A DNA stretch of 35,950 nucleotides from an uncultured Rhodovulum sp. (GCA_946221765.1 CAMIMK010000004.1:1-35950); one strand, 5' to 3'. Positions 25,326 to 33,408 are shown, counted from the stretch's first letter. Notes: generated from the letters alone by a model not told the origin. Numbers and translations are program-made.

Positions 25326-25703
25326 ATGCCAGCAGCCCGCACCATCGCCGTTCTCGTCGTGGACGACCAGCAGTCCATGCGAGGCATGGCACGGCAGGTC
25401 CTGAAGCAGCTCGGCGTCATCGACGTGGCTCTCGCCGCAAGTGGCGAACAGGCGCTGGAGCAGATGATGGGCCGGCGCTTCGACCTCGTCATCTCGGACC
25501 TGAACATGCCCGGGATCTCGGGCGCCGAACTGGCGCAGAAGATCAAGGCGCATCCGGTCCTGAAGGCGACGCCGGTCTTCCTCGCCACCTCCGCCGCCTA
25601 TCGGGACCAGGCCAACGAGGCGGTGGACTGCTTCATCGCCAAGCCCTTTGTCGTGGGCGACCTGAAGGACGCCCTCGAGAGCCAGCTCGGCAAGCTGACC
25701 TGA
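25326..25703 (+). CDS. CheY-like single-domain response regulator (second copy)
   Basis: A 125-residue receiver with Asp13/Asp14, phospho-acceptor Asp58 (ISDLNMPGISG), a Thr/Ser switch in FLATSAA, and the conserved Lys in IAKPFVV. ATG 25326 lies 33 bp after cheB and closes the operon. It differs clearly from the first CheY of the cluster (GVIDVALAASGEQALEQM region). The two may divide the roles of motor binding and phosphate sink, as in other alphaproteobacteria with several CheYs (inference). Confidence 0.93.
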   Translation: MPAARTIAVLVVDDQQSMRGMARQVLKQLGVIDVALAASGEQALEQMMGRRFDLVISDLNMPGISGAELAQKIKAHPVLKATPVFLATSAAYRDQANEAVDCFIAKPFVVGDLKDALESQLGKLT

Positions 25704-26004
25704 GCACCCGGCCCGGTCCCGGGTCTCGACGCCCGCGACGGGTCTGCGGGTGACTCTGTCGCGGCGGCCTGACCCTCCTGCGCTTTCGGCCGCGGCGATG
25801 CCTTGCGCAAGTCCGTGCGATGGCTATCGGCCGTCGCGCCTGCGGATCAGGGTGAGCGCAGGTGCGCGGGGAGGGGCGCATGCCCGCGGCCCCTTGCGCG
25901 GATCCTCAGGCGGGTGCGAGGTTGCGTTTTCCAGACGTCTTTCCCGGGCACCCCCTGTCCGAGCGAGCGGAGGGCCGCTTCGAAAGGATCCGCGCAGGCC
26001 CCGC
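25704..26004. other. 301-bp gap between convergent cheY and fliM-like genes
   Basis: No gene is supported. A weak hairpin ACCCGG (25706-25711)/CCGGGT (25719-25724) directly follows the cheY stop but has no T run. The rest is GC-rich with no recognisable element; open frames here have no coding character. Confidence 0.4.
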
Positions 26005-26958
26005 TCAGAGAGCCCGTTCCACGGCGCGGCGGACGCGGGGATCGACCGGGGTGGCGAGCTTGATCACCTTGCGGCCCTCGAAGGCGCCGAGCTGGCCGGT
26101 GGCGACCTGTGCGGTGCGGTCGCCCGGCTGGCGGATGTGGAGCTGGACGGCATTCACCGCGCCCGGCGGCAGTTCCAGCACGTCACCAGCCTTCAGGGCC
26201 ATCAGGGCCGAGAGGGCCATGCGCTGGCGGTGCAGGACGCCGTCCACCACCACCGGCGAGGCGGCCGCGGCCCGGCGCATGTTGGCGCGCCACAGATCGT
26301 CGGTCCGGGTCGCCACCGGCCCGCCGCCCTGGCGCCGGAGCGAGGCGCGCAGCGCGTCGAGGGTGGCGAGCGGCAGGACCATCACGAACTTGCCGGCCCG
26401 CGCCGCGAGCCCGACATCGAGGGCGATGCTGAGGGTAAGCACGTCGACATAATCCGGCGCGAGCCGGACCTGCGACACGTCCTGCCGCTGCTCGCGCAGG
26501 GTGAACCGCTTGGCGACGGGCCGGCTCATGCTGCTCTCGATGGCACTCGAGAAGGCGGCGAGGAGGGCGTCGAGATAGAGCCGGCCCAGCGCCACGTCGA
26601 TGCCGGTGAAGGTCCGGGCGGTGGGCATTGGCGCCACCGAGGGATCGCCCCCCAGCATCAGGTCGATGAAGTGATAGGCGAGGTCGGTGTCGAGACCGAG
26701 CAGGCCGAGCGTGTCGCAATCTTCCAGCTCGACGACGCCGATCATCGCGGGCACCGAGATCCGGGCCGTCGCCTCGGACATCTTCTCGACGACACATTCG
26801 AGCACGATCGCGCCGAGATTGGTCTTCACCAGCGGACGCAGCTTGTCCTCGACGAGCCGGGCGAATTCATTGCCGATCAGCTCGATCTCGGGCAGGGGGG
26901 ATGGGGCAACGCCGCGGCTGCGCAGCTTCCGCGCCAGCAGGCTTACCATCTCGATCAT
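26005..26958 (-). CDS. FliM-like flagellar motor switch protein
   Basis: A 317-residue protein with the FliM middle domain (about 30-190; for example LPEIELIGNEFARLVEDKLRP cut short, ISVPAMIGVVELEDCDTLGL, FIDLMLGGDPS and RTFTGIDVALGRLYLDALLA). A C-terminal SpoA/FliN-like domain ends QVATGQLGAFEGRKVIKLA. It would sit in the C ring and set rotation direction. The N-terminal LSQxEIDALL peptide that binds phosphorylated CheY in classical FliM is absent from either start. ATG 26958 is chosen because AGGGAG lies nine bases upstream. The longer frame to ATG 26991 starts only five bases from a 19-bp palindrome and lacks a ribosome site. It is convergent with the che operon and downstream of the HAD gene. 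Confidence 0.82.
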   Translation of the reverse strand: MIEMVSLLARKLRSRGVAPSPLPEIELIGNEFARLVEDKLRPLVKTNLGAIVLECVVEKMSEATARISVPAMIGVVELEDCDTLGLLGLDTDLAYHFIDLMLGGDPSVAPMPTARTFTGIDVALGRLYLDALLAAFSSAIESSMSRPVAKRFTLREQRQDVSQVRLAPDYVDVLTLSIALDVGLAARAGKFVMVLPLATLDALRASLRRQGGGPVATRTDDLWRANMRRAAAASPVVVDGVLHRQRMALSALMALKAGDVLELPPGAVNAVQLHIRQPGDRTAQVATGQLGAFEGRKVIKLATPVDPRVRRAVERAL

Positions 26959-26996
26959 GCGCCGCAGCTCCCTGGTGTGGTGCGGCGACATTTGGC

Positions 26997-27015
26997 GGGT
27001 TTGGTTACCAAACCC
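26997..27015. promoter_or_regulatory. 19-bp palindrome upstream of the fliM-like gene, candidate operator
   Basis: Arms GGGTTTGGT (26997-27005) and ACCAAACCC (27007-27015) are perfect inverted repeats around a single central T. It lies in the 45-bp gap between the HAD stop and the fliM-like gene. A/T richness in an otherwise GC-rich background and perfect symmetry suggest a protein-binding site rather than a terminator. Confidence 0.45.
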
Positions 27016-27036
27016 TGAATGAGCGGCGGAAGACGT

Positions 27037-27780
27037 TCACCTTTGTTGAGCCTGGCGGGGCAGATCGAGCCAGTCCGGAAGGGCCGCGATGTCGGGAAGC
27101 ACGACATCCGCATGGCCGCGCAGCTCGTCTTCGCCCGAGGGGCCGGACAGGACGGCGACTGCCGCCATCCCGGCCGCCCGTGCCGCCTTGAGATCGTGCA
27201 GGCTGTCGCCGAGCATGGCGCAGGCACCCGGCGCGAGGTCCGTTGCCGCGCAGAAGGCGTCGAGCATCCCCGGTCCCGGCTTGGCCCCGAAGCCGCTGTC
27301 GTAGCCGGCAACGAAATCGAAGGCGTCGAGCACGCCCGCGCTGGCGAGATGCGCGCGCGCCGGAGATTCGGCGTCGTTGGTGGCGACTCCGAGCCTGAGG
27401 CCCGCGGCGCGCAGCCGGGCGAGAAGCGGGCCGAGCGGCGTGATCTCGACCGGGCGAATCGCCTCGGTCTCCTCCAGCACCAGGCGGCGCAGCGCCGCCT
27501 CGTCCCAGCCGGGCAGGAGCCGCAGCACCGCCTCGACGAGCACCTCCAGCGTCCCCGCGATCAGCGGGCTGTCGGGCAGGAAGGCGACGGCGTCGAGGTC
27601 GAAGCCGAGATCGACGGCCAGCCGCCGGGCGGCCGCCGGGTCGTTGCCGGCCAGCCGCAGGATCAGGCCGGCGCCCCAGGCCGCCCAGGTCCGGTGGAAG
27701 TCGAAGAGGGTGCCGTCCTTGTCGAATATGAGACCGCGAATCTCGTTCAAGGGTCCGTCGCTCCGATCCTGTCCCGGCAT
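27037..27780 (-). CDS. HAD-superfamily hydrolase (phosphoglycolate phosphatase-like)
   Basis: 247 residues with all HAD motifs: FDKDGTLFDF (nucleophile and general-acid Asp; the middle Lys is usual for this subgroup), LGVATNDAES (motif II), KPGPGM (motif III Lys) and MLGDSLHDLKAARAAG (motif IV). The helical cap between motifs I and II fits the Gph/small-phosphatase group; substrate unknown. ATG 27780 has no strong ribosome site; TTG 27750 (LNEIRG) with GGAG ten bases before it is a real alternative. The gene lies between the DUF3572 gene (34 bp upstream) and fliM. Confidence 0.85.
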   Translation of the reverse strand: MPGQDRSDGPLNEIRGLIFDKDGTLFDFHRTWAAWGAGLILRLAGNDPAAARRLAVDLGFDLDAVAFLPDSPLIAGTLEVLVEAVLRLLPGWDEAALRRLVLEETEAIRPVEITPLGPLLARLRAAGLRLGVATNDAESPARAHLASAGVLDAFDFVAGYDSGFGAKPGPGMLDAFCAATDLAPGACAMLGDSLHDLKAARAAGMAAVAVLSGPSGEDELRGHADVVLPDIAALPDWLDLPRQAQQR

Positions 27781-27814
27781 CCCGCCGCGCCGCCGGCCTA
27801 GCCTGCCGCGTGGC

Positions 27815-28093
27815 TCAGGTCCAGTCGGGCACCTCACCGCCGGGCAGGGTGGCCCGGGCCCGCGCGACCGCCTCGGGTGGCAGGCCGGCGGAGGCGGCGA
27901 AGGCCAGCACGCTCTCGTCCGAGGCAAGGAGGAAGTCGAGCACGAAGCCGAGGAACTGCGGGTCGGCGGCCAGTCCGGACAGGGCCGCCGGATCCGCCCC
28001 GCTCGCGCCCAGAAAGGCGCCGATGCGCTCGGGATCCGTCGTGAGCCAGAGAAGCGCAACCTGCCCGATGTCGATCGCCGCCGCCAGTTTCAT
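27815..28093 (-). CDS. DUF3572-family protein
   Basis: A 92-residue cytoplasmic protein with the DUF3572 signature: LAAAIDIGQVALLWLTTDPE, FLGASGADPAAL, then FLGFVLDFLLASDE. The family is common in alphaproteobacteria and has no assigned function. It is divergent from pleD with 117 bp between starts, an arrangement that hints at shared control. Confidence 0.88.
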   Translation of the reverse strand: MKLAAAIDIGQVALLWLTTDPERIGAFLGASGADPAALSGLAADPQFLGFVLDFLLASDESVLAFAASAGLPPEAVARARATLPGGEVPDWT

Positions 28094-28131
28094 TCGAGCC
28101 TGTTCGTCCTTCGTTCGGCCATGGTCCGCAG

Positions 28132-28147
28132 GAAACCATTCGTTAAC
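28132..28147 (+). promoter_or_regulatory. CtrA-like box between DUF3572 and pleD
   Basis: GAAACCATTCGTTAAC matches TTAAC-N5-GTTAAC except in the first two bases. It lies 63 bases before pleD and 38 bases before the DUF3572 start, so it could act on either. Assignment is by motif only. Confidence 0.42.
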
Positions 28148-28210
28148 ATATTTCGGCCTAATGTCAGGCTCATTGCCAAGGGGCTCCTCGCCTCAGCGGG
28201 AGGGAGACGA

Positions 28211-29599
28211 ATGTCGGGTCGGGTTCTGGTTGTCGACGATGTCGCGACGAACCGACTCCTGCTGCGCGCAAAGCTGTCCTCCGCCTACTATGACGTCGTG
28301 GTCGCCGAGAATGGCCAGCAGGCGCTGGAAATGGCTCGGTCCGAGCAGCCCGACATGGTGATGCTCGACGTGATGATGCCGGAGATGGATGGCTTCGAGG
28401 TGTGCATGATCCTCAAGTCCAATCCCGACACCGCGCACATTCCCGTGATCATGGTGACCGCCCTCGACACGCCGGAGGAGCGGATCCGTGGCCTGGAGGC
28501 CGGCGCCGACGATTTTTTATCAAAGCCCTTCAATGACTTGGCGCTGTTCGCCCGGGTGCGCAACCTGATGCGCATGAAGATGATGTTCGACGAGCTGCGG
28601 CTGCGCGACATGACCTCGCGCGAGCTCGGCCTTACCGATTTCATCTGCGAGCAGGAAATCGACCTGGAAATGGGCGGGCCCCTCCTGTTGGCGCCGCCCT
28701 CGGGCGAGAAGGGCGCGGAGTGGGCCGCGCAGCTGCGTGACCGGCTCGGCGTCACCACCATCGTCACCAATTCCGAGCGCGAGGCGATGAACCTCGCCTG
28801 CCTCGAGCTGCCCGACTGCTTCGTCGTCCACCAGAACCTGATGGAGGGTGGCGACGGACTGCGCCTCGTCTCGGCACTCCGGGCCAAGCCCGAGACGCGC
28901 CAGTCGGCGGTGATTCTCGTCGTCGAGAACGGGGACGTCCAGACCGCGGCCAAGGGGCTCGACCTCGGGGCCTCGGACTATATCGAATCCCCCTTCGACG
29001 TCAGCGAGCTGGTCGCGCGCATCCGCTCGCAGCTGCGCCGCAAGCGCTATTCGGACCGGCTGCGTTCGAATGTCCGCAACGGGCTCATGATGGCGGTGAC
29101 CGATCCGCTGACCGGCATCTACAACCGCCGCTATGCCAGCCAGCACATGCTGCGGGTGATGGACCGTGCCCGGGAGACCGATGGCGTCTTCGCGGTGATG
29201 ATGATCGACCTCGACAAGTTCAAGTCGGTCAACGACCGCTTCGGCCATGACGCGGGCGACACTGTGCTCAAGGAATTCTCGCGCCGCCTGCAGGAGAACA
29301 TCCGCGGAGTCGATCTCGTCGCCCGTTTCGGCGGCGAGGAGTTCTTCGTGGCCATGCCGGATATCGACCAGCATGCCGCCGCCCAGGCCGCCGAACGCAT
29401 CCGCCATTCCGTCGAGGGGCACCCGGTTCTCCTGCCGAACGGGGCGGGCGAGGTGGATGTGACGGTCTCGATCGGCGTCGCCATCGCTTCGGCCGCCGAT
29501 ACCGACGCCGAGATGATCATCCGCCGCGCCGACCAGGCGCTCTACAACTCGAAGGAGGCCGGTCGCAACCGGGTCTCCTTTTTTGCAAGAGCGGCCTGA
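28211..29599 (+). CDS. pleD: PleD-type response regulator diguanylate cyclase
   Basis: A 462-residue cytoplasmic enzyme making cyclic di-GMP from two GTP, in the REC-REC-GGDEF order of Caulobacter PleD. REC1 has Asp9/Asp10, phospho-acceptor Asp53 (MLDVMMPEMDG) and LSKPF. REC2 (about 155-285) is degenerate: VVHQN stands where the Asp should be and ESPF replaces the Lys motif. It therefore serves for dimerisation. The GGDEF domain has DPLTGIYNRRYA, DLDKFKSVND and active-site GGEEF. RGVD five residues before GGEEF is an intact inhibitory I-site, so product feedback is expected. GGGAGGGAGACGA precedes ATG 28211. Together with the che and fliM genes it points to control of motility versus attachment. 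Confidence 0.95.
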   Translation: MSGRVLVVDDVATNRLLLRAKLSSAYYDVVVAENGQQALEMARSEQPDMVMLDVMMPEMDGFEVCMILKSNPDTAHIPVIMVTALDTPEERIRGLEAGADDFLSKPFNDLALFARVRNLMRMKMMFDELRLRDMTSRELGLTDFICEQEIDLEMGGPLLLAPPSGEKGAEWAAQLRDRLGVTTIVTNSEREAMNLACLELPDCFVVHQNLMEGGDGLRLVSALRAKPETRQSAVILVVENGDVQTAAKGLDLGASDYIESPFDVSELVARIRSQLRRKRYSDRLRSNVRNGLMMAVTDPLTGIYNRRYASQHMLRVMDRARETDGVFAVMMIDLDKFKSVNDRFGHDAGDTVLKEFSRRLQENIRGVDLVARFGGEEFFVAMPDIDQHAAAQAAERIRHSVEGHPVLLPNGAGEVDVTVSIGVAIASAADTDAEMIIRRADQALYNSKEAGRNRVSFFARAA

Positions 29600-29639
29600 A
29601 CCCGGCATCAATTTCCGGAATTGCTGACCTCCATCCGGG

Positions 29640-29678
29640 CCGGCACCCGCATCGGGCGTGGTCCCGGACTTGTGCCGG
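29640..29678. terminator. Inverted repeat between convergent pleD and lipid-kinase genes
   Basis: Arms CCGGCAC (29640-29646) and GTGCCGG (29672-29678) are perfect, with a small inner CCCG/CGGG hairpin in the loop. The right arm abuts the stop codon of the kinase gene. No T run on either side, so a bidirectional terminator role is only possible. Confidence 0.3.
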
Positions 29679-30548
29679 TCAGGGCGTGAAGACTTCCAGC
29701 GCCGCCGGGTGGATCTTGAAGAGCGCCGGGGTCTCCGTCACCAACTCGCCGTCGGCATTGACCTTGCGCGGCTTGCGGGTGCGGATCTCGAACTTCAGAC
29801 CCTTCAGCGAGCGCACGTCGTCCCAGGCGCCGTGCCCGCCGGTGCGGAAGGCGCGCATCATCAGCGCGAGTTTCACGACGCTCTCGAATTCGAGGCTGTA
29901 GAGGTCGAGATGCCCGTCGTCGATCGCGGCATTCTCCTCGACCACCGTGCCGCCGCCGTAGAAGCGCCCGTTGCCGACCGCGACCTGGAGGGTGCGGACC
30001 TTGGTCTCCATCCCGTTCTCGCGGATCCAGGCGCGGAAGGGACGGGCGCGCATCATCACCTTCGCGGCGGCGATGGCATAGCTCAGCCGGCCCCAGCGGC
30101 GCTTCAGGTCGGAATCGAGCGTATGGGCCAGATCGACGCCGAGACCGATCGTGGCGACGTTGAAGAAGGTGCAGTCGTTGACGCTGCCGACGTCGATGCG
30201 CCGCCGCCGCCCGGCCACGATGACATCGGCGGCCGCCACGAGGTTGGTCGGGATCTCCAGCGTCCGCGCGAGGTCGTTCGCGGTGCCCGTCGGCAGGATC
30301 CCGAGCGGCAGGCCGGTCTTCAGGAGCGCCCCCGCCGACCGGCTGAGGGTGCCGTCGCCGCCGGCGATCACCACGAGATCGGCGTCGGTGGCGAGGCGCG
30401 CGATGTCGTCGGCGGCCTCGGTTCCGGCCGAGAAGGTCTCCGGCCGGACCGCGATCCCGCCCGCCGTCAGACGGGCGACCGCCGCTTCCACCGCAGTGCC
30501 CTGGCGCGCGCGGGGGTTGACGAGGAGCAGGGCCCGGCGCTGGCTCAT
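29679..30548 (-). CDS. YegS/DAGK-family lipid kinase
   Basis: A 289-residue kinase of the diacylglycerol kinase catalytic family. LLLVNPRARQG opens the fold. VVIAGGDGTLSRSAGALL is the nucleotide-binding glycine motif. LGILPTGTANDLART is the conserved GTxNDxA motif. GNGRFYGGGTVVEENAAIDDG and the KVNADGE strand belong to the beta-sandwich half. Likely phosphorylates a lipid such as diacylglycerol or a glycerol-type lipid; the exact substrate is open. ATG 30548 overlaps the stop of the upstream permease gene by four bases, so it is the last gene of the three-gene ABC operon. Confidence 0.92.
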   Translation of the reverse strand: MSQRRALLLVNPRARQGTAVEAAVARLTAGGIAVRPETFSAGTEAADDIARLATDADLVVIAGGDGTLSRSAGALLKTGLPLGILPTGTANDLARTLEIPTNLVAAADVIVAGRRRRIDVGSVNDCTFFNVATIGLGVDLAHTLDSDLKRRWGRLSYAIAAAKVMMRARPFRAWIRENGMETKVRTLQVAVGNGRFYGGGTVVEENAAIDDGHLDLYSLEFESVVKLALMMRAFRTGGHGAWDDVRSLKGLKFEIRTRKPRKVNADGELVTETPALFKIHPAALEVFTP

Positions 30549-31306
30549 GTGCGCACCCGGTAACCGGTGCGGAAGATCCACATGACGAGCCCGAGGCAGA
30601 TGCCCATGAAGGCCGCGATCGCCAGTAGGCTGAGGCCGATCGCCACCTCCGCCTGGCCGAAGAACGACCAGCGGAAGCCCGAGACGAGGTAGACGACCGG
30701 GTTGAAGAGCGCGACCGTCCGCCATGGCCCTGGCAGCATGTCGATCGAGTAGAAGGCGCCCCCGAGGAAGACGAGCGGCGAGAGGACCAGCATCGGCACC
30801 AGTTGCAGCTGTTCGAAATTCTTCGCCCAGATGCCGATGATGAAGCCGAAGAGGGAGAAGCTGATGCAGGTGAGCATCAGCAGGGCCACCATCAGCACCG
30901 GATGCGCGACGGGCAGGGTCACGAAGAGATGCGCCGTGGCGAAGATCACCATGCCGATGATGAAGGATTTCGTGGCCGCCGCCCCGACATAGCCCGCGAC
31001 GATCTCCAGCGCCGAGACCGGCGCGGACAGGAGCTCGTAGAAGGTGCCGATGAAGCGCGGGAAATAGATCGCGAAGGCCGCGTTGGAGACGCTCTGCATC
31101 AGCACGGTCAGCATGATGAGGCCGGGCACGATGAAGGCGCCGTAGCTCACGCCGTCCACCGCCTGCAGCCGTGACCCGATCGCCGTGCCGAAGACGATGA
31201 AATAGAGCGCGGTCGAGATGACCGGGGAGATGAGGCTCTGCACCACGGTACGGAAGAACCGCTTCATCTCGAAGCGGTAGATGGCGACGATGGCGGTGAC
31301 GTTCAT
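30545..31306 (-). CDS. ABC-2 type transporter permease
   Basis: A 253-residue inner-membrane protein with six predicted helices and the ABC-2 family pattern: RTVVQSLISPVISTALYFIV in the first helix, IMLTVLMQSVSNAAFAIYFP, FYELLSAPVSALEIVAGYV (coupling helix) and PLVFLGGAFYSIDMLP near helix 5. It resembles YadH/NodJ-type exporters. It overlaps the ATPase stop by four bases (ATGA). No substrate can be assigned. Confidence 0.93.
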   Translation of the reverse strand: MNVTAIVAIYRFEMKRFFRTVVQSLISPVISTALYFIVFGTAIGSRLQAVDGVSYGAFIVPGLIMLTVLMQSVSNAAFAIYFPRFIGTFYELLSAPVSALEIVAGYVGAAATKSFIIGMVIFATAHLFVTLPVAHPVLMVALLMLTCISFSLFGFIIGIWAKNFEQLQLVPMLVLSPLVFLGGAFYSIDMLPGPWRTVALFNPVVYLVSGFRWSFFGQAEVAIGLSLLAIAAFMGICLGLVMWIFRTGYRVRT

Positions 31307-32229
31307 GCCGGCTCCCTGACCAGGCTGACGAAGATGTCCTCGAGCGAGCTCTGGTGCGTTTCGAGGTCTGTCACGACGAGGCCGGCATCGCGCACGGACT
31401 GGAGCAGGCTGACGATGCCCTTGCGCTCGCTGCCGGCGGTATAGGTGAAGGTGAGGCTCTGCCCGTCCGGCGCGCGGTCGAGGCCGTAGTCGGCCAGCGC
31501 GGCCGGCACGGTCTCGACCGGGTCCTTCAGGATGATCCTGAGCGTCTTGCTGCCCATCCGGGCCATCAGCTTGGCCTTTTCCTCGACGAGCAGGATGCGG
31601 CCGCCGTTGATGACGCCGATCCTGTCGGCGATCGCCTCGGCCTCCTCGATATAGTGGGTCGTGAGGATGATCGTGGTGCCGGTTGCCCGGAGCCGCGCCA
31701 CGGTCTCCCACATCGCCTTGCGCAGTTCGACGTCGACGCCCGCCGTCGGCTCGTCGAGGAACAGCACCGGCGGCCGGTGGGACAGGGCCTTGGCGATCAG
31801 GACGCGGCGCTTCATGCCGCCGGACAGGGCCTTGTTGGGCTCGAACCGCTTGTCCCAGAGCGACAGCTCGCGCAGCACCTGTTCCAGCCAGGCGTCGTCG
31901 CGGGGCTGGCCGAAAAGGCCGCGGGTGAAGCGCACGCCGTTCCACACCGTCTCGAAGGGCTCGATCGCGACTTCCTGCGGGACGAGGCCGATCATCTTCC
32001 GCGCCGCGCGGAAGTCGCGCACGACATCGTGCCCGCCGACGGTGATGCTGCCGGAGGTCAGCGTCGAGATGCCGCAGACCGAGGAGATGAGGGTGGTCTT
32101 GCCCGCGCCGTTCGGCCCGAGCAGCGCAAGGATCTCGCCCTGCTCGATTTCCAGGTTCACGCCCTTCAGCGCCGCGAGACCAGAGGGATAGACCTTATGG
32201 ACGTCACGGATCGAGACGATGGATGCCAC
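31303..32229 (-). CDS. ABC transporter ATP-binding protein (ABC-2 exporter, YadG/NodI type)
   Basis: A 308-residue ATPase: Walker A GPNGAGKTT, Q-loop LVPQE, signature ALSGGMKRR, Walker B VLFLDEPTAGVD, and switch His in LTTHYIEEAEAIADRIG. The extra 80 C-terminal residues are usual for the drug/polysaccharide export (DRA/NodI) subgroup. The start is GTG 32229 (VASIVSIRDV), preceded by GAGGACAGG. It is divergent from arginase and first in the operon with the permease and lipid kinase. Confidence 0.94.
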   Translation of the reverse strand: MASIVSIRDVHKVYPSGLAALKGVNLEIEQGEILALLGPNGAGKTTLISSVCGISTLTSGSITVGGHDVVRDFRAARKMIGLVPQEVAIEPFETVWNGVRFTRGLFGQPRDDAWLEQVLRELSLWDKRFEPNKALSGGMKRRVLIAKALSHRPPVLFLDEPTAGVDVELRKAMWETVARLRATGTTIILTTHYIEEAEAIADRIGVINGGRILLVEEKAKLMARMGSKTLRIILKDPVETVPAALADYGLDRAPDGQSLTFTYTAGSERKGIVSLLQSVRDAGLVVTDLETHQSSLEDIFVSLVREPA

Positions 32230-32384
32230 TTGAACCTGTCCTCTGCCCGCAGCCGTCGCTCCGCCATCTGTTGCGTCGCAGCGCCAGTTTCAAGGGCGAT
32301 CTTCCCTTGTCCCCGCGCGCGCGTTCCGCTCGGCGGCGGCTTGCCGTAGGATCGCCGCGACAGGCACCAGGACGGGGACGGCAC

Positions 32385-33338
32385 GTGCAGCAGCGCAGAG
32401 ACATCGCGGTCATGGGCTTCGCGCTCGAAAAGGGCGGGGCGGCGGCCGGGACCGGCATGGGGCCGGCGGCGCTGCGGACGGCGGGGCTGGTGCCCGCGCT
32501 CGCCCGCCTCGGGCATCGGGTCGAGGACCGCGGGACGCTCAACGAGGCCGATCCGGTGCCGGTCGCGATGGATCTGGCCGACGGCCAGCGCTGCCGGCAC
32601 ATCGCCGAGATTGCCGGCTGGGTGCGGCTGATCCACGACGCCGCGCATGACGCCGCGGCGGAGGGGACGGTGCCGCTGTTCCTCGGCGGCGACCATTCGA
32701 TCTCGATGGGCTCGATCACGGGCGTCGCGCGGGCCGCGGCCGCGGCGGGGCGCGAGCTGGCGGTCCTGTGGATCGATGCCCATGCCGACTTCAACACCCC
32801 CGCCACCTCGCCCTCCGGCAACCTGCACGGGATGGTTCTGTCGCTCGTCACCGGCGACCCGTCGCTGGCGCCGGTGCTGGGGGACCGCCCGCTGCATCCG
32901 GTGCCGCCGGCGCGGGTCTGCGTCTTCGGGGCGCGCTCGATCGACCCCGAGGAGCGGGACCGCATCCGGGCCCTCGGCCTCGACTGCGTCGACATGCGCC
33001 GGATCGACGAGGACGGCGTCAGCCGGCTGCTGGCCGAGCGGCTGGCCCGGTGGCGGGCGGAGGGGGTGAGCCTGCATGTCAGCCTCGACGTCGATTTCCT
33101 CGATCCCGCGGTGGCGCCGGGCAGCGGCACGGTGGTCCCCGGCGGCGCGACCTATCGCGAGGCGCATCTCGTCATGGAGATGCTGGCCGAGTCCGGCCTC
33201 GTCGGCTCGGTCGACGTGGTCGAGCTCAACCCCTTCCTCGACGAGCGCGGGCGCAGTGCCTTCGTGATGACCGAACTGGTCGAGAGCCTGTTCGGCCGGA
33301 CGGTCCTCGACCGCAAGCCGGTGGTGCCGATCCCCTGA
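32385..33338 (+). CDS. rocF: Arginase
   Basis: Hydrolyses arginine to ornithine and urea. 317 residues with the full binuclear manganese set: FLGGDHSIS, WIDAHADFNTP and SLDVDFLDPAVAPG, plus the substrate-loop SPSGNLHGM typical of true arginases rather than agmatinases. The start GTG 32385 keeps the first beta strand (RDIAVMGFALEKGG) whole; ATG 32412 would cut it. The frame remains open further upstream to 32223 but that overlaps the divergent ABC gene's start and lacks homology. Confidence 0.92.
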   Translation: MQQRRDIAVMGFALEKGGAAAGTGMGPAALRTAGLVPALARLGHRVEDRGTLNEADPVPVAMDLADGQRCRHIAEIAGWVRLIHDAAHDAAAEGTVPLFLGGDHSISMGSITGVARAAAAAGRELAVLWIDAHADFNTPATSPSGNLHGMVLSLVTGDPSLAPVLGDRPLHPVPPARVCVFGARSIDPEERDRIRALGLDCVDMRRIDEDGVSRLLAERLARWRAEGVSLHVSLDVDFLDPAVAPGSGTVVPGGATYREAHLVMEMLAESGLVGSVDVVELNPFLDERGRSAFVMTELVESLFGRTVLDRKPVVPIP

Positions 33339-33358
33339 TCGCCCGGCAGAGGGCGAAA

Positions 33359-33408
33359 GGCCGATCGGCCCGGCGCAGGCCGGGGGAGTCCCCGGGGGGG
33401 GAGTCCCC
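33359..33408. other. Palindrome and tandem GGGGAGTCCCC elements between arginase and yggT
   Basis: GGCCGATCGGCC (33359-33370) is a perfect palindrome. GGGGAGTCCCC occurs twice in tandem (33383-33393 and 33398-33408), 15 bp apart, each itself nearly symmetric; an eight-G run lies between and into the second copy. There is no T tract. It could be termination or regulatory structure; function unknown. Confidence 0.3.

Noticed and set aside
25803..26063. Small open frames in the cheY-fliM gap
   Set aside because: Arg/Pro/Gly-rich, no ribosome site, no motif and overlapping the end of fliM.
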